Below, piece after piece: positions 1 to 8,894 of a stretch of 64,000 nucleotides of DNA (positions within the stretch are counted from its first letter, which is position 1; every line of letters begins with the position of its first letter). Source of the DNA: Bifidobacterium mizhiense (lineage in GTDB: Bacteria; Actinomycetota; Actinomycetes; Actinomycetales; Bifidobacteriaceae); contig NZ_BPWE01000001.1 of NCBI RefSeq assembly GCF_020884755.1, positions 124,001 to 188,000 of the forward strand, written 5' to 3'. A program made the translations under genes and the position numbers. The notes under the pieces are model-generated. The model worked only from the letters and a program-made list of their open reading frames with translations. It searched no databases and was not told where the DNA came from.

Positions 1-370
1 GCTTGAGCCAATCGACAGGATGAGCGGAAGTAGCAGCAGGGTCTGGCTTCTGCTGCTTTGTCTGATCCTTCGTGGCCGATGAGGAGGAGGCAGATTTACT
101 GGGATGATGTGCCTTGGGAAATCGTCTGACCGAAACGGTGGATGTGCTCGAAGCACCCGCAGCTGTGGTTCGTTCCGCATGAGCCGCATCCACCGGCTGG
201 AACAGATTGACGATCAGGACTGTCAGCAGCAGCGTCAGCAGAGCACTTGTCACTACCACAGGCGTGCGGCGGACAGGGTCCAGCAGCCAACGGAGCATGG
301 CAAGCGCACGCCGCTTAAGGCGTTCGCCATCCAATCCCCAGACAGCCATGTCCTTCCCCTTCGTCGCCAT
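1..370 (-). CDS. partial membrane-anchored protein of unknown function (N-terminal part)
   Basis: Reading leftward from an ATG at 370 the frame is open to the window edge (about 123 codons), so only the N-terminus is present. It has a basic cytoplasmic start, one hydrophobic segment at about residues 43-63 (VVTSALLTLLLTVLIVNLF) and then a Ser/Thr/Lys-rich stretch that looks like an extracytoplasmic linker. This is the topology of a signal-anchor or secreted protein. No catalytic domain is visible in the part seen, and I do not recognise the family. It lies on the same strand as, and downstream of, the hydrolase at 425-1225. Confidence 0.55.
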   Translation of the reverse strand, partial: MATKGKDMAVWGLDGERLKRRALAMLRWLLDPVRRTPVVVTSALLTLLLTVLIVNLFQPVDAAHAERTTAAGASSTSTVSVRRFPKAHHPSKSASSSSATKDQTKQQKPDPAATSAHPVDWLK

Positions 371-424
371 TGAACGAACCTGTATGCACAGTTCATTGTA
401 ATGGCAGACGAAACCGGGAGAGAC

Positions 425-1225
425 TCAGCCTTTCAGCACCTGCCTGGCCCAGTCCTCCAGCAGGTCACAAACTAGGGCGGTCTGCTCGATCTGCACATTA
501 TGGCCGGCCCGATCCAGCACCGAGTAGGAGGCTCGAGGGAAGCGGCAGGCCAGGTCGAACTGGTCCAGGTAGCCCACACGGTCGTCCTGGCGTCCGCAAA
601 CAAAGAGCACAGGGGCTATGAACCCGGACCAAACCTGGTCGAAGTCCAGGTCCAGCTGGTAGTGCCCCTCCATTCGCGCCACCGTGTCGGCATCGGCCGA
701 ACGAATGCCGGGCATGATGGTGCGTTGGTAGGCCTCAAGATGCTCCCGGGACTCCACCACGGCCATCTGCCGGTAGGCATGCCTGGTGAACTCGTCCACA
801 TCGGCCAGGCCCTGGTCGTCCCGGACCAGCACCTGACGCGGGGGCAGACGCCTGTGGGCGGTCACCGGGTCGACCACCGAGGAGAGCAGAGCCATCCCCC
901 GGCAACGGTCCAGTCGACCGGCGGCGGCATGACGGCTGAGCAGCCCGCCCAGGGAGTTGCCCACCAAGGCGAAAGGGCCGCCGCCGCTGAAAATGTCCAC
1001 CTGGTCATCCAGCCACCGGGCCAGACCGTCTAGGTCGAGGATGGACGGGTCGGGCGGCGTACGGCCGAAACCGGGCTGGTCCAGATAGATCCGCTCGAAA
1101 CCGCACACCCGCTCGAATACGGGATCCAGGTCGTCGAAGATGTGGTGGTCCACACCGGACCCATGCACGAAAATCAGCGGCAGCCCATGGCCACGGCGAA
1201 TGGCGAACCCTGGCTTCGCGCTCAC
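425..1225 (-). CDS. alpha/beta hydrolase
   Basis: A 266-residue alpha/beta-hydrolase fold enzyme. Visible are the oxyanion HG motif (VHGSG, about residue 20), the nucleophile elbow GNSLGG (Ser about 91), a candidate acid in CGRQDD (about 212) and the catalytic His in RAGHN near the C-terminus. The start is GTG at 1225, whose GTGA overlaps the ychF stop by 4 bases, indicating translational coupling. The substrate cannot be told from sequence: esterase, lactonase or peptidase are all possible. No signal peptide is seen, so it is probably cytoplasmic. Confidence 0.85.
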   Translation of the reverse strand: MSAKPGFAIRRGHGLPLIFVHGSGVDHHIFDDLDPVFERVCGFERIYLDQPGFGRTPPDPSILDLDGLARWLDDQVDIFSGGGPFALVGNSLGGLLSRHAAAGRLDRCRGMALLSSVVDPVTAHRRLPPRQVLVRDDQGLADVDEFTRHAYRQMAVVESREHLEAYQRTIMPGIRSADADTVARMEGHYQLDLDFDQVWSGFIAPVLFVCGRQDDRVGYLDQFDLACRFPRASYSVLDRAGHNVQIEQTALVCDLLEDWARQVLKG

Positions 1226-2328
1226 TTCTTCGAACCGGAGGGAATGCCGGTCTTGAACTCCACGATGTCGCCGTCCTGCATGACGTAGTCCTTGCCCTCA
1301 AGGCGCATCTTGCCCTCCTCGCGCACCTTGGCGTAGGACCCGTCGGCGGCCACGAAGTCGTCGTAGGAGACCACCTCGGCCTTGATGAAGCCCTTTTCGA
1401 AGTCGGTATGGATGACGCCGGCGGCCTGAGGGGCGGTCCAGCCCTTGTGAATCTGCCAGGCGCGTACCTCCTTGACCCCGGCGGTCAGGAAGGTCTGCAG
1501 ACCAAGGATGTCGAAGCCCACCCGGGCCAGCTGGTCCAGGCCGGACTCCTTGAGCCCGGCATCGGTCAGCATCTCGCGGGCGTCGGCCTCATCCAGCTCG
1601 GTCAGCTCGGACTCGAACTGGGCATTCAAGAAAATGGCGGGCGCGGGAGCCACGGAGTCGGTCAGCTGCTTCTCCATGTCCTCGTTCTGCAGCTCGTCGT
1701 CGTCCACGTTGAAGACGTAGATGAAAGGCTTGGCGGTCATCAGATGCAGGTCGTAGAGCTCATCCTTGTCGATGTCCCCGGCCTGGGCCGCCTGGTCGAT
1801 GGTCCGGCCTTGGCCCAGAATCTCCTTGGCCTTACGAACCGTGTCCAGGTAGGCGGGCTTGATCTTGCCCCCGCGCTGGTCCTTCTCCAGCTTGGGCAGG
1901 GCCTTGTCGATGGTCTGCATGTCGGCCAGGATCAGCTCGGTATTGATGGTGTCGATGTCGTCGGCCGGATCCACCTTGCCGTTGACGTGGACGATGTCGT
2001 CGTCATTGAAGGCGCGAACCACCTCGCAGATGGCGTCGGCCTCGCGGATGTTGGCCAGGAATTGGTTGCCCAGCCCCTCCCCCTCCGAGGCCCCCTTGAC
2101 GATGCCAGCGATGTCCACGAAGGTGACCGTGGCGGGCACGATCTTGTCCGTGTGAACCAGCTTGGCCAGGACGGGCAGCCGGTCGTCGGGCAGGGGCACG
2201 ATGCCGGTGTTGGGCTCGATGGTGGCGAAGGGGTAGTTCTCCGCCAGAACGTTGTTGCGGGTGAGGGCGTTGAAGAGTGTGGACTTGCCGACGTTGGGCA
2301 GCCCGACGATTCCTATGGTTAACGACAT
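1222..2328 (-). CDS. ychF: redox-regulated ATPase/GTPase YchF (Obg family)
   Basis: A 368-residue YchF. The P-loop GLPNVGKST sits at residues 8-16, followed by the switch sequence [26 protein letters not shown], and a C-terminal TGS-like domain around [20 protein letters not shown]. The family binds ATP in preference to GTP and associates with ribosomes. I chose ATG 2328 (MSLTIG), which fits the family start; a GTG two codons upstream is possible. It overlaps the downstream hydrolase gene by 4 bases. Confidence 0.96.
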   Translation of the reverse strand: MSLTIGIVGLPNVGKSTLFNALTRNNVLAENYPFATIEPNTGIVPLPDDRLPVLAKLVHTDKIVPATVTFVDIAGIVKGASEGEGLGNQFLANIREADAICEVVRAFNDDDIVHVNGKVDPADDIDTINTELILADMQTIDKALPKLEKDQRGGKIKPAYLDTVRKAKEILGQGRTIDQAAQAGDIDKDELYDLHLMTAKPFIYVFNVDDDELQNEDMEKQLTDSVAPAPAIFLNAQFESELTELDEADAREMLTDAGLKESGLDQLARVGFDILGLQTFLTAGVKEVRAWQIHKGWTAPQAAGVIHTDFEKGFIKAEVVSYDDFVAADGSYAKVREEGKMRLEGKDYVMQDGDIVEFKTGIPSGSKK

Positions 2329-2370
2329 ATGCACCAGTCTATTGCCCGGACTGCCCCGGCGTGGCTCCCC

Positions 2371-3174
2371 CTAGTCGCCGCGCTCCACCGCATCGATGGC
2401 CTCGATGACCGCTCCACGGAAGCCGTGCTTCTCCAGGGATGCAACGCCCTTGATGGTGGTTCCGCCCGGCGAGCAGACCGCGTCCTTCATGGCCCCGGGG
2501 TTGGTGCCGGTGGCCAGGTAGAGGGCTCCGGTCCCCTCCACCATCCGCGCCGCCAGCCGGTAGGCCGCCTGCCTGGGCAGCCCATGCTCCACCCCGGCGT
2601 CAGCCAAGGCCTCCATGTACATGGCCGTGTAGGCGGGCGCGCATCCGGCGATGGTCGTGCCCACCGAGACCAGCTCTCGGGGCAGCCGCTCGATCATGGC
2701 CACCGGGTCGAAGACCTGGGTGAAGAGCTCCCGCTGCTGGTCGGTCAGGGTATCGTCCTCCTGGGTGACCAGAACCCCCTGCCCTACTGAAATGGGGGTA
2801 TTGGGGATGGCGCAGATCAGGTGGGTACCCTCCTCTAGGAGATCGGTATAGTCCTCAAGGGTCATGCCGCCCACAACAGACAGGACCATGCGGTCCGGGT
2901 CAGCCAGCTCATGGCGGATGGGCTCGCAGACCTGGGCCACTTGTTCCGGCTTGACAGCCAGAATCACCAGATCGGCGGCCGCAGCCACCTCGGTGCCCGA
3001 GTGCATGGGCCGCACCCCCAACTGGGCCGTCCGCTCCACCAGCCGGTCATAGTGGGCTGCGCAGGCGACAATCCGGCCGCCGGGCAGCACGCCCGCATCG
3101 ACAAGCCCCTGGGCCATGGCCTGGGCCATGTTGCCGTATCCGATGAATCCGAGAGTCAATGAGTCCGTGTTCAT
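2371..3174 (-). CDS. proC: pyrroline-5-carboxylate reductase
   Basis: Last step of proline synthesis: NAD(P)H-dependent reduction of pyrroline-5-carboxylate. The 267-residue protein has the N-terminal Rossmann motif GFIGYGNMAQAMAQGL, the central VVGGMTLEDY and the C-terminal dimer-domain signatures CAPAYTAMYMEALADAGV and SPGGTTIKGVASLEK. ATG 3174 (MNTDSL) is preferred because the longer open frame upstream has no conserved residues and runs into the next gene. It is ten bases downstream of the proline iminopeptidase stop, which suggests co-transcription of proline release and proline synthesis. Confidence 0.95.
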   Translation of the reverse strand: MNTDSLTLGFIGYGNMAQAMAQGLVDAGVLPGGRIVACAAHYDRLVERTAQLGVRPMHSGTEVAAAADLVILAVKPEQVAQVCEPIRHELADPDRMVLSVVGGMTLEDYTDLLEEGTHLICAIPNTPISVGQGVLVTQEDDTLTDQQRELFTQVFDPVAMIERLPRELVSVGTTIAGCAPAYTAMYMEALADAGVEHGLPRQAAYRLAARMVEGTGALYLATGTNPGAMKDAVCSPGGTTIKGVASLEKHGFRGAVIEAIDAVERGD

Positions 3175-3184
3175 GCCCTCAAGT

Positions 3185-4564
3185 CTAGCTGCGCGCCGGG
3201 AAGAGCCCCTCCAGATCGCCGCGATCCAGGGCCAGCCGGTAGAGGTGGGCAAAGACCCTGTCCCCGTGCAGGCCGTCATGCTCGAACTCGTTGGTCACCC
3301 AGGCATGGGCGTGACCCACGCGCGAGAGGGTGTCCAGCTGGAGCTCCGAGGGCACATAGAGGTCGTCGGCATAGACCGCGGCCTGCAGGGGAACCTGATT
3401 GTCGGCCAGACGGTCGGGATCGTACAGGCGGCCCCAGGAGCCCTCCTCCATGAGCAAGCTGACCGCCGGGCCGAAGGGGCGCAGGGCCGACTCCTGTTCG
3501 AACATCCAGGGGAAGATCGCCTCCCCGGTGAACATGAGCGGGCGGGCAGCAGTGTCGAATTCAGGACGGGCATCACGCACCCGCTGCCCGGCCCAGCGCA
3601 GGGGTTCGCAGTCCCCATCGGCGTAGATGAACTCCTGCAGGGGCCAGTAGAGCGGCGTAACCGTAGTGGCCGCCCGCACCCCCTCCAGGAAGGCCTGCGA
3701 GAGGGTGGCCCGGGAGCTGCTAGAGCCAGAAGCGGGCAGGCTGCCGTCGCCGTCCAGGAAGGCCGTGTCCAACAGCCAGTGGAGACGCTCGAACCCACCG
3801 CTCTTGCCCAGGTCGGCGCCCAGGGTCTGCAGCCGCTCCACGCTCAGGGGGTCGCCTCCGGGCAGAACCACATCGCCCTGGGCCAGCCGGTCGGCAATGG
3901 CCGCCACACGGTCTTGGTCCCCTGGATAGCGCTGATAGAAGATCTGGGACCGCTGGGCCATTTTGGTGAAGGTATGGGAATAGAGCTCATAGGCATCAGT
4001 GGGAATGTGCGGCACACCACCGGTAGTGAAAGCCGCAGCCAGCCCCTGGGGGAAGTTCGACAGGTAGGCCATGGTCAGGAAGCCGCCGAAACTCTGCCCA
4101 AGGGTTACCCAGGGACGGCCGGCGAAGACCGTGCGACGCAGGTGTTCGAAGTCCCGGATGATGGAGTCCGCCAGAAAATGCTTCAGATAGTCGGCCTGGG
4201 CCCGGGGCTCGCCCAGGGAGGCCATGGTGGAGCCGTCGATGGCGCTGGACCGACCCGTACCCCGCTGGTCGGGCAGGACAATGCGGAAGTGGCGCAGGGC
4301 CTCGGCCATCCATCCGTCGGCAGTGGCGTTCAGCGGCCGTGGGGCGCCCGAGCCGGGTCCGCCCTGCAGGTAGACCAGCAGCGGCAGGTCGTCGTGGATG
4401 TGCTCGGGGGCGCAGACCACACGGTAGAAGCAGCGGATGACCGCCTGGTCCGAATGATCTTCGGCTCGCCAGACGCCAGGTTCACTGCCCGCCCAGTCAA
4501 AAGGAACGGAGATGGACCCCTCCCGAACGTAGAGTCCCGGCAGATAGTATCCCTGGTTGGTCAT
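3185..4564 (-). CDS. pip: proline iminopeptidase (alpha/beta hydrolase, S33-like)
   Basis: A 459-residue peptidase releasing N-terminal proline. It carries the oxyanion motif LQGGPGSGAP and the nucleophile elbow GQSFGG in TLGQSFGGFLTMAYL, with a large cap domain, as in S33 prolyl aminopeptidases. The start is ATG 4564, preceded by a good AAAGGAG ribosome-binding site; the much longer open frame upstream is not coding. Its 5' end faces the conserved leader at 4598-4817, so the promoters of this gene and of the RCC1 gene are divergent in about 250 bases. Confidence 0.9.
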   Translation of the reverse strand: MTNQGYYLPGLYVREGSISVPFDWAGSEPGVWRAEDHSDQAVIRCFYRVVCAPEHIHDDLPLLVYLQGGPGSGAPRPLNATADGWMAEALRHFRIVLPDQRGTGRSSAIDGSTMASLGEPRAQADYLKHFLADSIIRDFEHLRRTVFAGRPWVTLGQSFGGFLTMAYLSNFPQGLAAAFTTGGVPHIPTDAYELYSHTFTKMAQRSQIFYQRYPGDQDRVAAIADRLAQGDVVLPGGDPLSVERLQTLGADLGKSGGFERLHWLLDTAFLDGDGSLPASGSSSSRATLSQAFLEGVRAATTVTPLYWPLQEFIYADGDCEPLRWAGQRVRDARPEFDTAARPLMFTGEAIFPWMFEQESALRPFGPAVSLLMEEGSWGRLYDPDRLADNQVPLQAAVYADDLYVPSELQLDTLSRVGHAHAWVTNEFEHDGLHGDRVFAHLYRLALDRGDLEGLFPARS

Positions 4565-4597
4565 GCGCTGGCTCCTTTCTTTGAGATCAGTCGGGTT

Positions 4598-4817
4598 CAT
4601 TGTCGCCGGGCGGTTGGACCTGGCTTGTGTGTTGTTGGCGGGCTGGGTGGTAGGGTGAAAAGCGGGGGATGTCGAGAAGACGACTGGCTTTTGTCCCGGC
4701 TCGTGCAATCTGTTGCACGGACTGACATTGAGCAATGAGTGGCTTTCCGACAGGAAGAACTTTATTAGGCAGGCGGTGTTGATTCCGCTTGGTGTTTGGT
4801 GAAGGGGTTTTGGTTTC
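4598..4817 (+). repeat. 220-nt conserved leader of RCC1 gene A (matches 12200-12419)
   Basis: This stretch and 12200-12419 have the same length and are largely identical, from CATTGTCGCCGG through to the ATG. Shared blocks include GGGTGGTAGGGTGAAAAGCG, an imperfect inverted repeat GTCGAGAAGACGAC, ACAGGAAGAACTTTATTAG and the ribosome-binding region GAAGGGG about ten bases before the ATG. It must contain the promoter of gene A; TAGGGT is a candidate -10, but I could not settle the -35. Gene B at 8895 lacks this leader. Confidence 0.8.
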
Positions 4818-7800
4818 ATGCATCTGGTTTCCCGTCTGCGTCGCATCCTGGCGATGATGACCGTCCTGATCAGCCTGCTGGCAGGCCTGGGCGTCGCATC
4901 CGCCCAGGCGGACGCTCCCATACTCACCGGGGGGGGGGGGTCGTCAGACCCCTCGCGTAGCTGACAAAACCTCCGGCACCCTCCCCAGCAACGCACCAAA
5001 TACCCCACTTCCCACACCATCACCGATACAAACCACCACACCATTAAGCCCCACATCGGGCACCCCGTCATCGGCGACGGGAACACCCGAGAGCGCAGAC
5101 CCCACTCCGGCTAAGTCAATAGAGAAGAAGGATGACCAAGCCTCGCACATAGTGCGCTTCGACCCCGACGACGGCAGCAAGCCAACACAGTCAACCGTGA
5201 AAACCGGCACCCTCGCCGCTCCCCCGCAACACAATCCTCAGCGTGAGGGCTTCCGGTTCGACGGGTGGACGCTTGACGGCCAGCCTTTCGACTTCCAGAC
5301 CCCAATCCTGCAGGACACGAGTCTGAAAGCCCAGTGGACCAAGATAACTGACTGGACGCTGAGCCCGGACCACGGGCCCACCACCGGCGCCCGACTGACC
5401 ATCAGCCCACCCAACAAGCAGGAACCCTACTACACCAGCATCCAAGCCGCAGGAGACCAGTTTGTCGGCCTGACAGGCGAGGGCCGCATCTACACATGGA
5501 CGCAAGACAACACACCCAAACAGGTCCCCTTCCCCACCCAGGCCGAAGACGGGTTCCACTACCTGCAGGCCGCAGCCGGCAGCCGATGGCAGTCAGCACT
5601 CGGATCCGACCAGCAGATCTACACCTGGGCCTGGGGGCAAGCGACACCCACAATTCTTGACACCGGCCGGAACACCCAATTCACCAGCCTCAGCATGAAC
5701 GATAACCGGCTCCTGGCAGTGGACCAGCAGGGACAGATCCACCCCTACCAGGCCAGCCAAGACCCGAAACCCGCGGAGCAGGCCACAACCAGCCTGCCCG
5801 GGAAGGCGCAGGCCGTCCTCGCCGTCGCCTCCGGCAGCCGGATCCTCGCCCTGGACTCCGACGGGCAAGCCTGGACCCGGGACGCAAGCAACACCGGAAA
5901 CGCTAAACCCGAACGCCTTACGCAGAATCCGCACACGCACATCATCCAAGCCCAAGCCCTCAACCAAGGAGCCCTCCTCCTGGACACGGACGGACAAGCC
6001 TGGTACCTGGCCGACAGCACAGCCGATTCTGCAGCCGTCAGCCTGCCGGACGGCATGAAAGCCAGCAGGATCACCGCCAACGACAGCCTGGCCATCATCA
6101 CCGGCAAGGACGGCCGCACCTGGGCCTGGCAGCCAGGCAGCAAACCTACCCGGACGGACAACGGAAGCCGGCAGTACATGCAGGCCGCCAAAACCGGCAG
6201 CAGGATCACCGCCATCAACAGACAGGGCGACATGTTCGCGTGGAGCCTGGACGGGCAGGGCCAGCCCGGCGGTAAGCCAACTAGACTCGACACCGCACAG
6301 GCGCCCACCCTGGAATCAGCCAGCATGGACAGACAGCCGCTCAAACTCACCAAGAACAACGGCTCCTGGCACGCTGACATGCCCGCCCACAAGCCGGGGC
6401 CAGCCGCCATCACGATCAACGGCAGGCAGGACGGCCAGACTTTCACCAGGAGCCTTACGTATACGGTCGACCAGCCGCTGGCACGAGGCGCCGAACCAAG
6501 ATCCACGCTCACGGTCCGATTCGACACGGGTGGGGGAAACCCCGTACCAGCAGAACAGAGTTTTTCCACCATAAACGGCAGGGTGAAGCGGCCCTCCCCT
6601 GACCCGGCTCGTGAAGGCTTCCTGTTCGACGGATGGTTCATCGGGCAGGTCGCCTACGATTTCAGCAAGCCTGTCGACAAGAACCTCACCCTCACCGCCA
6701 AGTGGACTGAAAGCCATAACAACAAGTGGAGCATCAGCCCTGATAAGGGCAGCCAGTTGGGCAGGGAATCCACAACCATTACCCCCCCAGACAGCATAAG
6801 CGGCATAAAATTCAGCCAGGTCAGCGGCGGAGGCAATCATTCGTTGGCCGTGGGCAGCGACGGGAACGTCTGGGCATGGGGAGACAACACGTACGGCCAG
6901 CTCGGCGACGGGACGACCACCACCCGGACTACGCCGGTTAAAGTGCGGACGCCTGACCGCAAGACGTACCCGGACCTGCCCGAGGACTTCACCTACGTGC
7001 AGGTCAGCGGCGGATGGTTTCATTCGCTGGCCTTGGGTAGCGACGGATACGCCTACGCCTGGGGAAGGAACGACCATGGCCAGCTCGGCAACAACACCAC
7101 CAGTGATTCCGATGCGAATTCTGTTCCTGTGCGCGTGCGTGACCCCGCCAGCCCCACAGACGCGAGCAAAGGTCTCAAAGCCGCACAGGTAAGCGCCGGA
7201 TACTGGCATTCGTTGGCCGTGGGCAGCGACGGATACGCCTACGCTTGGGGATACAACACTTTAGGACAGCTCGGCAACAACAACACCAGCAATTTGTCTT
7301 TCCCCGTGCGCGTGCGTGACCCCGCCAGCCCCACAGACGCGAGCAAAGGACTGAAAGCCGCACAGGTAAGCGGAGGAGGCCTGCATTCGGTGGCCGTGGG
7401 CAGCGACGGATACGCCTACGCCTGGGGAAGGAACACATTTGGCCAGCTCGGCAACAACACCAGCGCCATCTCTTCGACTTATCCTGTCCACGTGCGTGAC
7501 CCCGCCAGCCCCACAGACGCGAGCAAAGGACTGCAAGTCGCACAGGTAAGCGCCGGAACCGATTATTCGCTAGCCGTGGGAAACGACGGATACGCCTACG
7601 CCTGGGGATACAACTACTATGGCCAGCTCGGCAACAACACCACCAGCAGTAAATTCGACGGGAACCATATTCCCGTCCACGTGTGCGACCCATCCAGCCC
7701 CACCGCCAAAGGCAAAGGACTGAAAGCCCTACAGGTGAGCGCCGGAGACTATCATTCGGTGGCCGTGGGCAGCGATGGATACGTCTACACCTGGGGAGCT

Positions 7801-8376
7801 AACGACTATGGTCAGCTCGGTAACGACAGCACCGCGAAGAAAAAGCTTGTTCCTGCGCGCGTGCGCGACCCAAGCAACCCCACTGACACCAGCCAGGGGC
7901 TGCAAGCCGTACAGGTTAGCGGCGGACTGTATCATTCACTTGCTATCGGTACGGATGGAGTCACCAAAGCCTGGGGATACAACAGCTGTGGCCAGCTCGG
8001 TGACGACACCAAAAACGACAAGTCAGCTCCTGTGCCGGTGTCGTTCAACTTGCAGCTGGTGATCACCGGCGTCAGATTCGACCAGACCGCCGTATCAGGC
8101 CTGACGCGCGGCGACGGCGGCAGCGTCAGCGTGCTCACGCCCGCACACCAGCCGGGCACGGTCACCGTCAGCGTGGACTACACGCTGGGCGGCGCACCCC
8201 AAACGCCGGACACCTCCCTCAGATACACGTACCTGCCCGCAGGCGTGCTCCCCAAGGCAGGCGGGGAAGGCATCCTGCTCGCCCTCGCCACGGGCATGAC
8301 CGGCATGGGCGGGGTCCTTGCATCCCGCCGCCACCGAAAGGAACAACGCCAACTGCTTCACGCTTCACTCGAGTAA
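4818..8376 (+). CDS. RCC1 double-propeller surface protein A, G-tract switched, OFF as sequenced
   Basis: The ATG at 4818 opens a signal peptide (basic MHLVSRLRR, hydrophobic core, ASAQA cleavage-like site), but with 12 G at 4929-4940 it ends after 48 codons at TGA 4962. The body of the protein lies in another frame, open from the G tract to 8376. With 11 or 14 G the two parts fuse into 1185 residues: signal peptide 1-31, GGGG about 38-41, Thr/Pro/Ser linker to 110, InlB-type B-repeat 112-174, degenerate seven-blade propeller about 200-490, second B-repeat 564-632, canonical seven-blade RCC1 propeller about 660-1070, TIG-like cap, LPKAG at 1144-1148, hydrophobic segment and RRHRKE tail. Predicted to be wall-anchored by a sortase. 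The role is unknown; adhesion or host contact is a guess. Domain names are from motif recall. Confidence 0.85.
4929..4940 (+). repeat. poly-G tract, 12 G, coding switch of gene A
   Basis: Twelve consecutive G inside the coding sequence, directly after ACC. They encode four Gly in the signal-peptide frame. Removing one G (11) or adding two (14) joins the signal peptide to the downstream frame. Homopolymers of this length are prone to replication slippage and also to sequencing error. Confidence 0.9.
4937..4952 (+). promoter_or_regulatory. hairpin at the end of the G tract, gene A
   Basis: GGGGTC-GTCA-GACCCC is a perfect 6-bp stem with a 4-base loop that uses the last four G of the tract. The same 16 bases occur at genes B and C. 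In RNA it would fold right at the slippage site, so it may assist transcriptional or ribosomal slippage, or simply be a conserved coding segment (RQTPRVA). Confidence 0.6.
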
Positions 8377-8380
8377 GAGC

Positions 8381-8486
8381 GGCCGGGCGGCGTATCAATC
8401 CCCCCGCCCCCGGCCCACCTAGGGGGAGCAGGGAGGAAACGTGTCAATCAAGGCTCAAACCCCAAGAGAGCGGACACTTCCCTCCC
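8381..8486 (+). terminator. 3' double hairpin module after gene A
   Basis: Two stems follow the stop codon: GGCCGGGCGG pairing with CCGCCCCCGGCC (8381-8415), and GGGAGGAAACGTGTC pairing with GACACTTCCCTCCC (8431-8486). Neither has a U-run, so intrinsic termination is uncertain. The module recurs at 11901-12008 and 16043-16148, which argues for a function in 3' end formation or for a duplicated unit. Confidence 0.55.
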
Positions 8487-8894
8487 GCGCCCCCACCACA
8501 CTTCCGCAGGCGGGAAGCCAAGGGGCAGGCATGCACGCCCCCGCCCCCGCCCGGGAGAGGAGGAAACACGGCCAGGCCGGCCAAGAGGCTCAACAGCCCC
8601 CAGCCAGCCCGGCCGCTGTTTGTTTCTCTATCTCAAATAATTACTATAAGCAGTCGCTCTTTCTCAACCGCTGGACGGGGATTTGGCCGATGCCTGCATG
8701 TTGCAATGGTATGATTTTTGTGGGGATGTTGAGGGGTCTTTCGTCTTCTGACTGCATCAGCGCAATTGGCGCCAGATCAGCCTTGAATGGCCGAGAGACT
8801 CTTCTGAAAGTAAGACGTAGCAGTGGTGTTGGCCGGCCGTTGGGGAAGAACAGATGGCAGGCAAGCCTGTTGTTGGGGAAGAGGTTTGTAAGTC
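8487..8894. other. intergenic region between RCC1 genes A and B
   Basis: After the 3' module (repeat continues to about 8620, matching 16149-16300) comes a divergent AT-richer promoter region for gene B. A TATGAT at 8710-8715 could be a -10 box, but no convincing -35 is spaced correctly. GGGAAGAGG just before 8895 is the ribosome-binding site. An open frame across the region (8441-8986) is judged non-coding. Confidence 0.5.

Noticed and set aside
6800-8030. Regular repeats that could suggest a CRISPR array
   Set aside because: Units are 150-190 bases, in frame and encode RCC1 blades; there are no short identical repeats with unique spacers.
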